A stretch of DNA of 62,724 nt from contig JAATFX010000004.1 of assembly GCA_015654925.1 (NCBI GenBank), positions 1 to 62,724 on the forward strand. Reading direction: 5' to 3'. The notes under the pieces are model-generated. The model was not told where the DNA came from. It saw only the letters and a list, made by a program, of their open reading frames with translations, and made no database searches. Positions 9,642 through 21,410 of the stretch are shown here, piece by piece. This DNA is from Enterobacterales bacterium (lineage in GTDB: Bacteria > Pseudomonadota > Gammaproteobacteria > Enterobacterales > Enterobacteriaceae). The stretch's first letter is position 1. Each line of letters begins with the position of its first letter. The translations under genes and the position numbers were made by a program.

Positions 9642-11389
9642 AAAGCCATTACCCCTGTCAGGCTTTTGCGATGAACCCACTATTACCACCCTCTCTCCAT
9701 GGTTTCATGACTTCAATCTGCAAACCGGGACACTCATATCTGCCCGCTCCTCCATTATTTCATGCGCATCAACGCCTGAAATCGACGAGAAATTGCCCAT
9801 TATCCCCGGCCATGGTAACCGCGAACGCCCCCAAAGGCTGTCGCCCCCCGGATGGGCGCGGCCCGGCGGCGTCCTCGCCTACGGGTTTATTATCCCTGCC
9901 GGCGGAAATGCTCGCCAACATTTTCGCTCATCTGGATTTAGCCGAGCTGATGGCGGTTGAATCATTGGACGCTGTCGCCGGGCAGCAAGCGCGTTATGTG
10001 TTTAAACGACGCGATGGCGCACAAGTCCGGCAACAAATTTTTCGGCAAATTCGCTTGGGTAATAGACAGATTTTCCATTTTTGCCGCGATCGTCTTGGGG
10101 AACTGAACCAGCTTATCGATCCCAAAAGTGGTCGGACGCTGCTAATTGTAGCCGTCAGATATGAACATGTGGTCGTGGTCGACAAACTGCTTAATCTGCC
10201 CGGCGTCAATATCAATGCCGTCGATCGCTATGGTTTTTGCGCGCTGCATTATGCCGTTATTCATGGCCAGACGCAGATATTGAGCCGCCTTCTCAGCGAA
10301 TCCGCGCTTGATGTCGCCGCGCAAAATGCCAACGGGTCGAACGTTATACATTGCGCAATCCAGGGGGGCCATGAGGCGATACTAAGGCGATTGCTGGAGA
10401 TCCCGGTCATTGACCCCAACGCGTCCGACCACGCCGGCATGAAGGCCTTGCACTACGCCGCCTTCAACGGCCAAATGGATATGCTCGAAATAATACTCAC
10501 GGCGCAGGGGCTTGATCTGAATGCCCGCGACCGTGATGGCTCCTCCCCCTTGCACTATGCCGTTTATTCCGGTCGCACACCGGCGTTGGAAAAATTGCTG
10601 GGGACACCGGGCATCGATGTTAACGCGCTGGATAGATGGGGGAGCCCGGCCCTGCATTATGCGGTTTCAGCCGAATTTATGCCCATGATCAAGCGGTTAC
10701 TCGTCGCGACCGGCATCGATGTCAATATCGTTGATGCCACCGGACAAACGGCCTTGCATTTAGCCGCCCTGAGCCGGGGGACGAAAGCGGCAAACCTGCT
10801 GCTGCAAATACCCGGCATTAACGTTAACGCGGTGGGTACCCATCACCAGACCCCCTTGATTTATGCCATAAAAGAGGGTCACATCGGCATGGCCAATTAT
10901 TTGTTGGACCGGCCGGACCTCGCCTGTAATATCGCTGATGGCGAGGGTTGGACCCCGCTGCTTTGCGCGATTGCCGGTGAACATTGGGCAATCGCGCTGC
11001 GACTGCTGCAGTTGCCCGGCATAAATGTCAATGCCGCCCAACAAGAAGGCTGGACTGCGCTGCATTTTGCCGCCATCAAGGGCCATGCTCGGTTGGTAGG
11101 CCAGCTTCTGGCCATGGCGGGAATCGATATTAATGCCCGTGAGGCTGATGGCTGGACCGCACTGCATTGCGCGGCGATAAATGGGTTTACCGGGACGGTT
11201 GAGCAGTTGCTGGGGATGCCGGCCATGGATATTGACGCTACGGATAATTACCATCGTACGGCGTTATATTATGCAAGGCTTAGCGGCCATAAGCAAACCA
11301 TCAGGATGATTCAGCGGACATGCGGGCTGCGTGGCGGTCAAAACGGGACCGTTCACAACGAGTCAGCCGGGCATTGCGGTTCGGCGTAG
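9638..11389 (+). CDS. F-box and ankyrin-repeat protein, candidate host-directed effector
   Basis: A 583-residue protein from the ATG at 9638; an in-frame TTG at 9596 lies inside the metJ terminator T-run and is rejected. Residues 1-83 are a Pro/Ser/His-rich leader without a signal peptide. Residues 84-110 fit the F-box consensus: LPAEMLANIF then AHLDLAELM, i.e. LPxEML..IF..LDL..L. Residues about 163-561 contain about 12 ankyrin repeats of 33-34 residues (GWTALHFAA...LL..PGINVNA). No membrane segments are seen. F-box domains are eukaryotic adaptors that bind SKP1 of the SCF ubiquitin ligase, and bacteria use F-box plus ankyrin proteins such as Legionella AnkB as injected effectors. The role here is inferred from architecture only. 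It lies between metJ and a small unknown gene and shares its repeat style with the ankyrin protein at 3889-5097. Confidence 0.85.
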   Translation: MKSHYPCQAFAMNPLLPPSLHGFMTSICKPGHSYLPAPPLFHAHQRLKSTRNCPLSPAMVTANAPKGCRPPDGRGPAASSPTGLLSLPAEMLANIFAHLDLAELMAVESLDAVAGQQARYVFKRRDGAQVRQQIFRQIRLGNRQIFHFCRDRLGELNQLIDPKSGRTLLIVAVRYEHVVVVDKLLNLPGVNINAVDRYGFCALHYAVIHGQTQILSRLLSESALDVAAQNANGSNVIHCAIQGGHEAILRRLLEIPVIDPNASDHAGMKALHYAAFNGQMDMLEIILTAQGLDLNARDRDGSSPLHYAVYSGRTPALEKLLGTPGIDVNALDRWGSPALHYAVSAEFMPMIKRLLVATGIDVNIVDATGQTALHLAALSRGTKAANLLLQIPGINVNAVGTHHQTPLIYAIKEGHIGMANYLLDRPDLACNIADGEGWTPLLCAIAGEHWAIALRLLQLPGINVNAAQQEGWTALHFAAIKGHARLVGQLLAMAGIDINAREADGWTALHCAAINGFTGTVEQLLGMPAMDIDATDNYHRTALYYARLSGHKQTIRMIQRTCGLRGGQNGTVHNESAGHCGSA

Positions 11390-11422
11390 CGGTTTATGGC
11401 TGGTCCAAATCAACGGGCGTGG

Positions 11423-11824
11423 TCACCCCGCCATCGGCAGTTCCAGCTTGGCGTTTTCCTGTTTCAGATTATTTCTGTCGGCCAGCACCCAAACGCTGCG
11501 CCCTCTTACCATGGCGTCCGACCCCTTGATGTCGTCCATTAATGTCACGCAGCCATACAGTCGTCCCCGGCGGGTGATGGAAAATTGGTTTTTATTGGCT
11601 GACCAGCTAATGCGGGCATTGTAGGACAAAACGCCGACGCGTTTTTTCAGCGTTTTATCGGCATAAGCGGCAAGTCCATTTTTTTCCTCGACCCGATACC
11701 TTTTTGGCCGGGTATGCGCCGCTGCATAGGCGGACCAGAGCGTGGTGGAGTGGATGGTATGGCTGCCGTCATGCCGCATGGCGCCACGCCCGATCGGGTA
11801 GTGGATTTGAATTTGCCGGGTCAT
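11423..11824 (-). CDS. hypothetical protein, 133 residues
   Basis: A family was not recognised. The protein is basic and polar and starts MTRQIQIHYPIGRGAM. It has no signal peptide, membrane segment or obvious catalytic motif. An AGGA Shine-Dalgarno seven bases before the ATG supports a real gene. It converges on the F-box/ankyrin gene, with stops 33 bases apart, and belongs to the same accessory patch. Core genomes of the order usually have yiiX or nothing between metJ and rpmE, so it is probably acquired. Confidence 0.55.
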   Translation of the reverse strand: MTRQIQIHYPIGRGAMRHDGSHTIHSTTLWSAYAAAHTRPKRYRVEEKNGLAAYADKTLKKRVGVLSYNARISWSANKNQFSITRRGRLYGCVTLMDDIKGSDAMVRGRSVWVLADRNNLKQENAKLELPMAG

Positions 11825-12350
11825 TAAAATATCCTGTTATTGCGAATAAAGCTGAAAAGCCTGTATGTCCGATCCGCGTATCCCCCTATGGTGAACCCCG
11901 GCGCCGCGTTATGGGCGCGTAAGGCACCGCTTGATACCTAATTAAGCCTGAATATATTCACGCAGTTATCATTCATAATGACACTTAAATAAAAATAGAG
12001 AACGCCGCCGGCTCAACCGTTAATATAAAGAAATAGATCATTATGGGAAACTACTTTTTAATAAAAAAACGCCCGGGACTGGCAGTGTTAATTATTATAC
12101 CCATGGAAAAAATAAAACCCCTTTTTAATGTATTGGATATAATTATTTAAGAATTAATTTCTAAGCAGGTTATGCGCCGCACCAATAGCCGGAGATGAAG
12201 AGCCGCGCCCGGCCTTAAGCTGTCCGCTGCCGCTGGCTTTATCATTGTATGGGGCATTGTTTAGAGAGTATGTTGATTTTATCAAACGATGATTAAGGAA
12301 TAATACCAATATTGGCGTTGTCGCTATTTCTACTGAGGAAAGATGCTTAA
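11825..12350. other. intergenic stretch without a recognised gene
   Basis: AT-rich in its middle part (11940-12160). The only long frame here (12154-12390, minus, 78 codons) has no recognisable domain and runs into the likely rpmE terminator, so it is not called. The stretch may hold decayed accessory DNA. Confidence 0.5.
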
Positions 12351-12388
12351 TAAAAAAGAAAACCCCGGTTTTTGGCCAGGGCTTTATC
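12351..12388 (-). terminator. likely terminator of rpmE
   Basis: On the minus strand AAGCCCTGG and CCGGGGTTT can pair, with two wobble pairs, around CCAAAAA, followed by TTCTTTTTTA. It lies about 70 bases past the rpmE stop. Confidence 0.6.
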
Positions 12389-12456
12389 AAATAGCTTCAA
12401 ATAGCTTTAAATAACAACAGGCACTCACGGCGCCCGTTGTTTCTTCGGCATGACAA

Positions 12457-12672
12457 TTATTTTTTGGCACCCGGAATGCTGAAACGCTTGTTGAAGCGAT
12501 CAACGCGTCCGCCGGTGTCAGCAACACGCTGTTTACCGGTATAGAACGGGTGACATGCGCCGCAAACGTCCAGGGTCAGGTCGTGGCCCAGAGTAGAATG
12601 GGTCTTGATGATGTTACCGCAAGAACAGGTTGCAGTAATTTCTACGTATTTCGGATGGATATCTTTTTTCAT
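12457..12672 (-). CDS. rpmE: 50S ribosomal protein L31
   Basis: Zinc-containing L31 of the large ribosomal subunit, with a role at the inter-subunit bridge. The 71 residues are nearly identical to E. coli RpmE. The four zinc ligands are present at Cys16, Cys18, Cys37 and Cys40 (CSCG and CGAC), so this is the C+ form rather than the zinc-independent paralogue. It is divergent from priA, as in relatives. The start MKKDIHPKY is standard. Confidence 0.98.
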   Translation of the reverse strand: MKKDIHPKYVEITATCSCGNIIKTHSTLGHDLTLDVCGACHPFYTGKQRVADTGGRVDRFNKRFSIPGAKK

Positions 12673-12823
12673 GGAAAACCTCTGCGTAAGGCCGCGTCGC
12701 TATCCAGTCTTCTTCCGCCGGACACCACGCGAATGGAGTTGAGTTTCTCTAATGCCGGATGACATCAAAGGCGGCGAATCATACAGAATGCCGCCGACAT
12801 TTGCAAACACATCCGTGCATTGA

Positions 12824-15070
<2,247 letters not shown>

Positions 15071-15341
15071 ATCATGGTGCGCATTGCCTGCTTTTTGCGG
15101 GAGACGTTCGAATATTATCCAAACTTTGTCCGGATCGGCCTTTTATAACGCGAAAGTGTTTCACAATCTGATAAAAAGAATAGGTTCGGTGATGGCGGAT
15201 TCATATAACGTTTATCCCCTATAACTGAGATGCCGGCCGCGAAATATGTCCGCCGGCAACAGCGTCGCATCGGTGGCCTGCGCCACGGAAAAGGGAAAAC
15301 GCGCGATTTTGTCAGTCTTGCCCTGACACCAGGAGAATGAT

Positions 15342-16376
15342 GTGGAACCAAAAAAAGCTACCGGTATGGCGACCATGAAAGACGTGGCGGACAAAGCCGG
15401 GGTTTCGACCGCCACCGTTTCCCGTGCGCTGATGACGCCGGAAAAGGTTTCGGCCCTGACGCAAAAAAAAGTCCAGCTTGCCGTCGACGCCGTCGGCTAC
15501 TCCCCGCAACCCATGGGCCGCCTGCTAAAACGTAATGAAACCCGCAACCTGCTTGTGGTGGTGCCGGATATTTGCGATCCTTTTTTTGCCGAAATGCTGC
15601 GGGGAATAGAAGAAACCGCTGATGAGCAGGGCTATTGGGTATTGATGGTCGACTGCGCCCACCAGCGCCCCCATAAAAAAAGCTTTAGTGATTTGATCAT
15701 TGCCAGGCAGATCGATGGTATGTTGCTGCTCGGGTCCGAGCCCCCATTTGGGATAGATAAAGCGGAACAGCAAAATTTGCCGCCGATAGTGATGGTCAAT
15801 GAATTTGTGCCCGAACTCCAGTTACCGACGGTACATATCGACAACCTCACCGCGGCCTATGAAGCGGTGGATTACCTGTTCAGCCTTGGCCACCGACGCA
15901 TTGGCTGTATTAGCGGTCCTGAGCATCTGACGCTTTGCCAATATCGCCTTCAGGGGTATATTCAGGCGCTGAGTCGCCATGGAATCCCCTCCGACGGCCA
16001 TATGGTATTTCGGGGCGAGGTGAATTTTCAGACGGGTACCGCGGGGCTTAATGCATTAATTTCGCGAACCTATCCGCCAACTGCTATCTTTTGTCACAAC
16101 GATATCATAGCGTTTGGCGCGTTATCCCAGGCGAAGAAGAACGGCTTGAGCGTGCCGGCGGATTTGTCTTTGGTTGGCTTTGATGATATTGCGTTCGCGA
16201 CCTTTTGCGACCCACCGTTGACTACCGTGGCGCAGCCAAGTTATCAACTCGGACGTGAAGCGCTGCTGTTATTATTGCAGCAAGTCAGGCAACAAGCGGT
16301 AGGGAACGCCTCGTTGCTGTTGGACAGTAAACTGATCGTCCGGGGCAGTACCGCCATGCCCCGCATAAAAACCTAA
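15342..16376 (+). CDS. cytR: LacI-family repressor CytR
   Basis: Repressor of nucleoside uptake and catabolism genes that acts together with CRP and is relieved by cytidine. The 344 residues have the LacI helix-turn-helix MKDVADKAGVSTATVSRALM (residues 12-31), then the hinge QPMGRLLKRNETRN and a periplasmic-binding-like effector domain (LVGFDDIAFATFCDPPLTTVAQP). A GTG start with AGGAGA five bases upstream is chosen because E. coli CytR has a similar 11-residue tail before MKDVA. An in-frame ATG at 15366 is the alternative. Its order before ftsN matches E. coli. The 271 bases after priA hold no gene that I can see. Confidence 0.93.
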   Translation: MEPKKATGMATMKDVADKAGVSTATVSRALMTPEKVSALTQKKVQLAVDAVGYSPQPMGRLLKRNETRNLLVVVPDICDPFFAEMLRGIEETADEQGYWVLMVDCAHQRPHKKSFSDLIIARQIDGMLLLGSEPPFGIDKAEQQNLPPIVMVNEFVPELQLPTVHIDNLTAAYEAVDYLFSLGHRRIGCISGPEHLTLCQYRLQGYIQALSRHGIPSDGHMVFRGEVNFQTGTAGLNALISRTYPPTAIFCHNDIIAFGALSQAKKNGLSVPADLSLVGFDDIAFATFCDPPLTTVAQPSYQLGREALLLLLQQVRQQAVGNASLLLDSKLIVRGSTAMPRIKT

Positions 16377-16465
16377 CGCGCTTTAGGATTACAGGCGCTA
16401 GTCAAATATTATTGCCTTCAGTAACATGACGGGCTGGTTACTTTCTCAAACTTAGCGAAACGATA

Positions 16466-17494
16466 GTGGCACAAAGAGACTATGTAGGCCGTGGAAAGAC
16501 AAACACTCGGCGCAAAAAAACCAACAGTCGAAAAAAACGCACTTCTTCCGGCATTTCTAAGACCATGATCGCATTGGCGGCGGCCGTATTGATTACGTTT
16601 ATCGGCGGTCTCTATTTTATTGCCCACAATAAAGCTGAAGAAGCGGTTATTCTGCCAAGCCATGGCAATCACACCAGCAACGGCCTGCCGCCCAAACCGG
16701 AAGAACGCTGGCGCTATATCAAAGAGCTGGAGAATCGTCAGATCGGGGTGCAAACACCTACTGAGCCCACCGCCGGCGGCGAAGTGCAGACCCCGGCCCA
16801 GTTAACCGACGAACAGCGCCAACTCCTGGAGCAAATGCAGGCGGATATGCGCCAGCAGCCGACCCATCTCAATGAAGTGCCTTATAACGATCAGGTGAAA
16901 ACCTCCGCGGCGAACCATGCGCGCCAGCAGAACCAGCCATTGCCGCAAAACGCGCCGCAGCAGCGTCAGGTGTTCTCCGCGCCGGTAGAGACTCCGCAAC
17001 CCCGTCAGGCGCCAACGGTCCAACAACCGCCGCGCCAGGTGTTTTCGGCGCCGCAGCAGCCACGGCAAGCACCAGCGGTACAGCCGGCGGCGCCGCAGCC
17101 ACGGCAGGCACCAGCGGTACAACCGGCGCCGCGCCAGGCTCCGGCCGCGCCACAGCCTGCGCGCCAGGCCCCGGTCCCCGCCGTGCAACCTTCCCCGCAG
17201 CCGAAGGCGGAAGTACGCGCGGAACCCAAAGCCGAGCCAAAAGCGGATAAAGAACCGAAGGAAAAAGCGCAACGTTGGTTAATACAGTGCGGATCGTTTA
17301 AAGCCATGGATCAAGCGGAATCCATTCGCGCCCAATTGGCTTTTGGCGGCATAGAAAGCCGTATAACCACCAGCGGCGGCTGGAATCGCGTCATGCTGGG
17401 ACCCTACCCCACCCGCGCCGGCGCCGATAAATCACTGCAGAGTTTAAAAGGTTCGGGGGTATCAAATTGTATCCCTATCGCCACCGGGGGTTGA
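16466..17494 (+). CDS. ftsN: cell division protein FtsN
   Basis: Late divisome protein that triggers septal peptidoglycan synthesis and binds denuded glycan strands. A GTG start gives MAQRDYVGRGK, matching E. coli. The layout is a short basic cytoplasmic tail, a membrane segment at about residues 32-52 (MIALAAAVLITFIGGLYFIA), the essential helical region with PPKPEERWRYIKELENRQ, a long Pro/Gln/Ala linker, and a C-terminal SPOR domain (about 265-342, RWLIQCGSFKAMDQAESIRAQL). It is 342 residues against 319 in E. coli; the extra length is in the linker, which contains near-perfect repeats of QPRQAPAVQPA. Confidence 0.96.
   Translation: MAQRDYVGRGKTNTRRKKTNSRKKRTSSGISKTMIALAAAVLITFIGGLYFIAHNKAEEAVILPSHGNHTSNGLPPKPEERWRYIKELENRQIGVQTPTEPTAGGEVQTPAQLTDEQRQLLEQMQADMRQQPTHLNEVPYNDQVKTSAANHARQQNQPLPQNAPQQRQVFSAPVETPQPRQAPTVQQPPRQVFSAPQQPRQAPAVQPAAPQPRQAPAVQPAPRQAPAAPQPARQAPVPAVQPSPQPKAEVRAEPKAEPKADKEPKEKAQRWLIQCGSFKAMDQAESIRAQLAFGGIESRITTSGGWNRVMLGPYPTRAGADKSLQSLKGSGVSNCIPIATGG
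17050..17128 (+). repeat. direct repeat inside the ftsN linker
   Basis: Two copies of about 37-40 bases (17050-17089 and 17092-17128) differ by one codon deletion and two substitutions and encode PQPRQAPAVQPA units. An earlier QVFSAP unit is also repeated (near 16968 and 17036). Confidence 0.8.
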
Positions 17495-17518
17495 AAAACC
17501 CTAATCCCGCCCCATTTA
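17490..17518 (+). promoter_or_regulatory. probable sigma-32 heat-shock promoter of hslVU
   Basis: GTTGAAA (17490-17496), a 13-base spacer and CCCCATTTA (17510-17518) fit the sigma-32 pattern CTTGAAA-N(13-15)-CCCCATnTA closely. It starts at the end of ftsN, 64 bases before the hslV start. hslVU is a heat-shock operon in E. coli. Confidence 0.8.
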
Positions 17519-17530
17519 TAAATTCAATAT

Positions 17531-17551
17531 GCCCCATACTTGTTATGGGGC
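17531..17551 (+). promoter_or_regulatory. 5'-UTR hairpin upstream of hslV
   Basis: GCCCCATA, the loop CTTGT and TATGGGGC form a perfect 8-bp stem in the expected leader of hslVU. A stabilising leader hairpin is, to my recollection, described for E. coli hslVU mRNA. The flanking GCTTTATT is too short for a convincing ftsN terminator, although that is the alternative reading. Confidence 0.65.
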
Positions 17552-17581
17552 GCTTTATTCTATCTTTCCGGAGGGTTGCTC

Positions 17582-18112
17582 GTGACAACAATCGTAAGCG
17601 TACGCCGCAATGGCCATGTGGTAATTGGCGGCGATGGCCAAGCCACTCTGGGTAATACCGTGATGAAGGGCAATGTGCGCAAAGTCCGCCGCCTGTATCA
17701 GGATAAGGTTATTGCGGGATTTGCCGGCGGCACCGCCGATGCTTTTACGCTGTTTGAATTATTTGAACGTAAATTAGAGATGCATCAAGGGCATTTGACC
17801 AAAGCCGCCGTTGAATTAGCCAAGGATTGGCGAACCGACCGGATGCTGCGCAGGCTGGAAGCCTTACTGGCCGTGGCGGACGAAACCGCCTCGCTCATTA
17901 TTACCGGCAACGGCGATGTTATTCAGCCGGAAAACGATCTGATTGCTATCGGTTCCGGTGGCCCTTACGCCCAGGCCGCGGCGCGGGCACTGCTTGAAAA
18001 TACCGAACTGGGTGCGCGGGAGATTGTCGAGAAAGCGTTGGGAATCGCGGGAGATATCTGCATTTATACCAACCAGTTCCATACTATCGAAGAATTAACG
18101 CCTAAAGCGTAA
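17582..18112 (+). CDS. hslV: ATP-dependent protease subunit HslV (ClpQ)
   Basis: Threonine peptidase forming the double hexamer core of the HslUV protease. A GTG start, preceded by GGAGGG, gives [13 protein letters not shown]. After Met removal Thr2 is the N-terminal nucleophile. The protein has 176 residues, the E. coli length, and the conserved [21 protein letters not shown] and [14 protein letters not shown] blocks. The upstream sequence provides a heat-shock promoter and a leader hairpin. hslU follows after 12 bases. Confidence 0.98.
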   Translation: MTTIVSVRRNGHVVIGGDGQATLGNTVMKGNVRKVRRLYQDKVIAGFAGGTADAFTLFELFERKLEMHQGHLTKAAVELAKDWRTDRMLRRLEALLAVADETASLIITGNGDVIQPENDLIAIGSGGPYAQAAARALLENTELGAREIVEKALGIAGDICIYTNQFHTIEELTPKA

Positions 18113-18124
18113 GGATCCCTTAAT

Positions 18125-19456
18125 ATGTCTGAAATGACTCCACGCGAAATCGTCAGCGAACTCGACGGCTATATTATTGGCCAGCACAACGCCAAGCGCG
18201 CCGTCGCCATCGCGCTACGTAACCGCTGGCGCCGCATGCAGCTCGACGAGGCGCTGCGCCACGAAGTAACGCCCAAAAATATCCTTATGATTGGGCCGAC
18301 CGGCGTGGGTAAAACGGAAATCGCCCGCCGCTTGGCAAAACTGGCCAATGCGCCGTTTATCAAAGTCGAAGCCACCAAATTTACCGAAGTGGGTTATGTG
18401 GGCAAGGAAGTAGACTCCATTATCCGCGATCTGACCGATGCGGCGGTAAAAATGGTGCGTCTGCAATCCATGGATAAAAACCGCCTGCGCGCCGAAGAAT
18501 TGGCCGAAGAGCGCGTGCTGGACGTGCTGATCCCACCGGCGAAAAACAATTGGGGCCAGGCTGAGGAAGCCGCCGAGCCGTCCGCCGCGCGCCAGAATTT
18601 CCGCAAGAAGCTGCGTGAAGGCCAGTTGGACGACAAAGAAATCGAGATCAATCTGGCCGCCGCGCCGATGGGCGTAGAGATCATGGCGCCTCCCGGCATG
18701 GAAGAAATGACCAACCAGTTGCAATCGATGTTCAAAAATCTGGCCGGACAAAAGCAGAAGCCGCGTAAAATCAAGATTAAAGAAGCCTTAAAGCTGCTGG
18801 TCGAGGAAGAAGCCGCCAAGCTGGTGAATCCGGAAGAGCTGAAAGAACAGGCCATCGAAGCCGTTGAACAGCACGGCATCGTGTTTATCGATGAGATCGA
18901 CAAAATCTGTAAGCGCGGCGAAACCTCCGGCCCGGACGTATCCCGCGAAGGGGTGCAACGCGATCTGCTGCCGCTGGTTGAAGGTTGTACCGTGTCCACT
19001 AAACACGGCATGGTGAAGACCGATCATATTTTGTTTATCGCTTCGGGCGCGTTCCAGGTCTCCAAACCTTCCGATTTGATTCCGGAATTACAGGGACGGT
19101 TGCCGATTCGCGTGGAGCTCGAAGCCCTGACCACCGATGACTTCGAACGTATCCTTACCGAGCCCAGCGCTTCCCTGACCATTCAGTATAAAGCGCTGAT
19201 GGCCACCGAGGGGGTAAGCATCGAATTCACCGCCGACGGTATCCGCCGCATCGCCGAGGCCGCCTGGCAAGTGAACGAACGTACCGAGAATATCGGCGCC
19301 CGCCGGCTGCATACGGTGCTGGAGCGTTTGATGGAAGATATTTCCTATGATGCCAGCGAATGGGATGGTAAAACTATTTCAATTGATGCAGATTATGTTC
19401 GTAGCCATCTGGATGAGTTAGTATCCGATGAAGATTTGAGCCGATTTATCCTGTAA
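18125..19456 (+). CDS. hslU: HslU ATPase subunit of HslUV
   Basis: AAA+ unfoldase that feeds substrates to HslV. It has 443 residues, the usual length. The Walker A motif is [13 protein letters not shown] (about residue 57), followed by the pore motif GYVG (about 90) and the family-specific I domain (about 110-240). The Walker B motif is VFIDEIDKI (about 252), and the C-terminal tail SRFIL inserts into HslV. A terminator follows. Second gene of the hslVU operon. Confidence 0.98.
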   Translation: MSEMTPREIVSELDGYIIGQHNAKRAVAIALRNRWRRMQLDEALRHEVTPKNILMIGPTGVGKTEIARRLAKLANAPFIKVEATKFTEVGYVGKEVDSIIRDLTDAAVKMVRLQSMDKNRLRAEELAEERVLDVLIPPAKNNWGQAEEAAEPSAARQNFRKKLREGQLDDKEIEINLAAAPMGVEIMAPPGMEEMTNQLQSMFKNLAGQKQKPRKIKIKEALKLLVEEEAAKLVNPEELKEQAIEAVEQHGIVFIDEIDKICKRGETSGPDVSREGVQRDLLPLVEGCTVSTKHGMVKTDHILFIASGAFQVSKPSDLIPELQGRLPIRVELEALTTDDFERILTEPSASLTIQYKALMATEGVSIEFTADGIRRIAEAAWQVNERTENIGARRLHTVLERLMEDISYDASEWDGKTISIDADYVRSHLDELVSDEDLSRFIL

Positions 19457-19484
19457 TCATTAACAGGTGGATAAACGACATCCG

Positions 19485-19514
19485 AAATGGGAGGCTCCGG
19501 CCTCTCATTTTTTT
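19485..19514 (+). terminator. rho-independent terminator of hslVU
   Basis: AAATGGGAGGC and GCCTCTCATTT pair with one wobble around TCCG and run into a T-tract, 28 bases past the hslU stop. Confidence 0.85.
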
Positions 19515-19550
19515 GCCTAAACCGGGTATTAAACAAAAGATTCGTTAATT

Positions 19551-20468
19551 ATGAGTGAAACCGTCACCATCAGTCCGGCCAAAGCCTGGATGGTCAGTCT
19601 GCGCCTGCGCACCTTGCCGCTTGCGCTGGCTTCCATTGTCACCGGCTCGGCGATAGCCGGTTGGCAAGGACACTTCAAACCCGGCGTCGCGCTGCTGGCA
19701 CTGTTAACCGCCGCCTTGTTGCAGATCCTGTCCAACCTGGCCAATGACTATGGCGATTCCGTCAAGGGCAGCGACGAACGCGGCCGCATCGGGCCGATGC
19801 GCGGCATGCAACTGGGCGTTATTTCCCGCGAGCAGATGAAGTTCGCGCTGATACTGGCCATGGGGCTGGCGCTGCTGTCCGGCGCGGCGCTGATTGCCGT
19901 TGCCTGTGAAAAACCCGCTGATATCCTGGGTTTCCTGGTATTGGGCGTGCTGTCCATTATTGCCGCCATCACCTACACCATGGGCACCCGTCCTTATGGC
20001 TATATGGGACTCGGGGATCTGTCGGTATTGGTATTCTTTGGCTGGCTCAGCGTCGGCGGCAGTTATTACCTGCAAACCGGCACCTTCCACGCCATGGTGA
20101 TGCTACCGGCCACCGCCTGCGGATTATTGGCGGCGGCGGTGCTCAATATCAATAATCTGCGTGATATCGAAACCGATCGCCAGAACGGTAAAAATACCCT
20201 GGCCGTCAGGCTTGGGCCGCAATGGGCGCGTTACTATCATGCGGCATTACTTTCGGGCGCGGTAATGTGCCTGGCGATTTTCACCCTGCTTGAACTGCGC
20301 AACCTGGTCGGCTGGTTATTCGTGCTGGCGGTGCCGGCGCTGTATATGCAGGCGCGTTTCGTATTGCACGAAACCAACCCGCTGGGTATCCGGCCGATGC
20401 TGGAAAAAACCGTAAAATGCGCGCTCTTGATTAATATCCTGTTTGCCGTCGGCCTGCTGTGTAGTTGA
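19551..20468 (+). CDS. menA: 1,4-dihydroxy-2-naphthoate octaprenyltransferase
   Basis: Inner-membrane UbiA-family prenyltransferase making demethylmenaquinone. The 305 residues contain about eight to nine hydrophobic segments. The two Asp-rich motifs are NLANDYGDSVKGSDE (about residue 64) and NLRDIETDRQNGKNTLAV (about 200). The order hslU-menA-rraA is as in E. coli. Confidence 0.96.
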   Translation: MSETVTISPAKAWMVSLRLRTLPLALASIVTGSAIAGWQGHFKPGVALLALLTAALLQILSNLANDYGDSVKGSDERGRIGPMRGMQLGVISREQMKFALILAMGLALLSGAALIAVACEKPADILGFLVLGVLSIIAAITYTMGTRPYGYMGLGDLSVLVFFGWLSVGGSYYLQTGTFHAMVMLPATACGLLAAAVLNINNLRDIETDRQNGKNTLAVRLGPQWARYYHAALLSGAVMCLAIFTLLELRNLVGWLFVLAVPALYMQARFVLHETNPLGIRPMLEKTVKCALLINILFAVGLLCS

Positions 20469-21065
<597 letters not shown>

Positions 21066-21079
21066 TCCGTCACCGATGC

Positions 21080-21111
21080 CAAAAGGGCGATCTGGCATCG
21101 CCCTTTTTTGT
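21080..21111. terminator. bidirectional terminator, rraA/zapB
   Basis: AAGGGCGAT and ATCGCCCTT pair around CTGGC, with As on the left and TTTTTTG on the right, between the convergent rraA and zapB. Confidence 0.85.
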
Positions 21112-21127
21112 TAGCGTCATGCGGCTA

Positions 21128-21367
21128 CTACACTTCTTCCATCTTGCTGAGCAATGCGCGTAAACGCTCTTGCCACACGCCCTGTTCCTGTTTCAACTGT
21201 TCATTTTCGTTAACCAGCGATTCGCGGTTACTGGATGCCTGCTGTAATTCCTGAGCCAGGCCATTGTTCTTGTCTTTCAGTTCTTCGATTTCCATTTGCA
21301 AAAGCGTGATGGTATCAATCGCTTGCTGTACCTTCGCCTCTAATTTTTCAAATACTTCAAAAGCCAT
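21128..21367 (-). CDS. zapB: cell division factor ZapB
   Basis: Small coiled-coil protein that stabilises the Z-ring through ZapA and links to MatP. The 79 residues are almost entirely one heptad-rich helix ([20 protein letters not shown] onward, ending SKMEEV), like E. coli ZapB (81). It converges on rraA and is divergent from glpF, as in relatives. Confidence 0.95.
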   Translation of the reverse strand: MAFEVFEKLEAKVQQAIDTITLLQMEIEELKDKNNGLAQELQQASSNRESLVNENEQLKQEQGVWQERLRALLSKMEEV

Positions 21368-21410
21368 TTCAGCCCCCTTAAGCCTACAAGGTGTAATCGT
21401 GAATTTGCGC

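Noticed and set aside
12154..12390. 78-codon minus-strand frame
   Set aside because: No domain and it overlaps the likely rpmE terminator.
15340..15378. 12-codon ORF overlapping the cytR start
   Set aside because: The ATG is only three bases from AGGAGA, while the GTG of cytR is better spaced; probably coincidental.
16802..17272. 156-codon Arg-rich frame on the minus strand
   Set aside because: It is the reverse of the repetitive Pro/Gln linker of ftsN; low-complexity and without domain.
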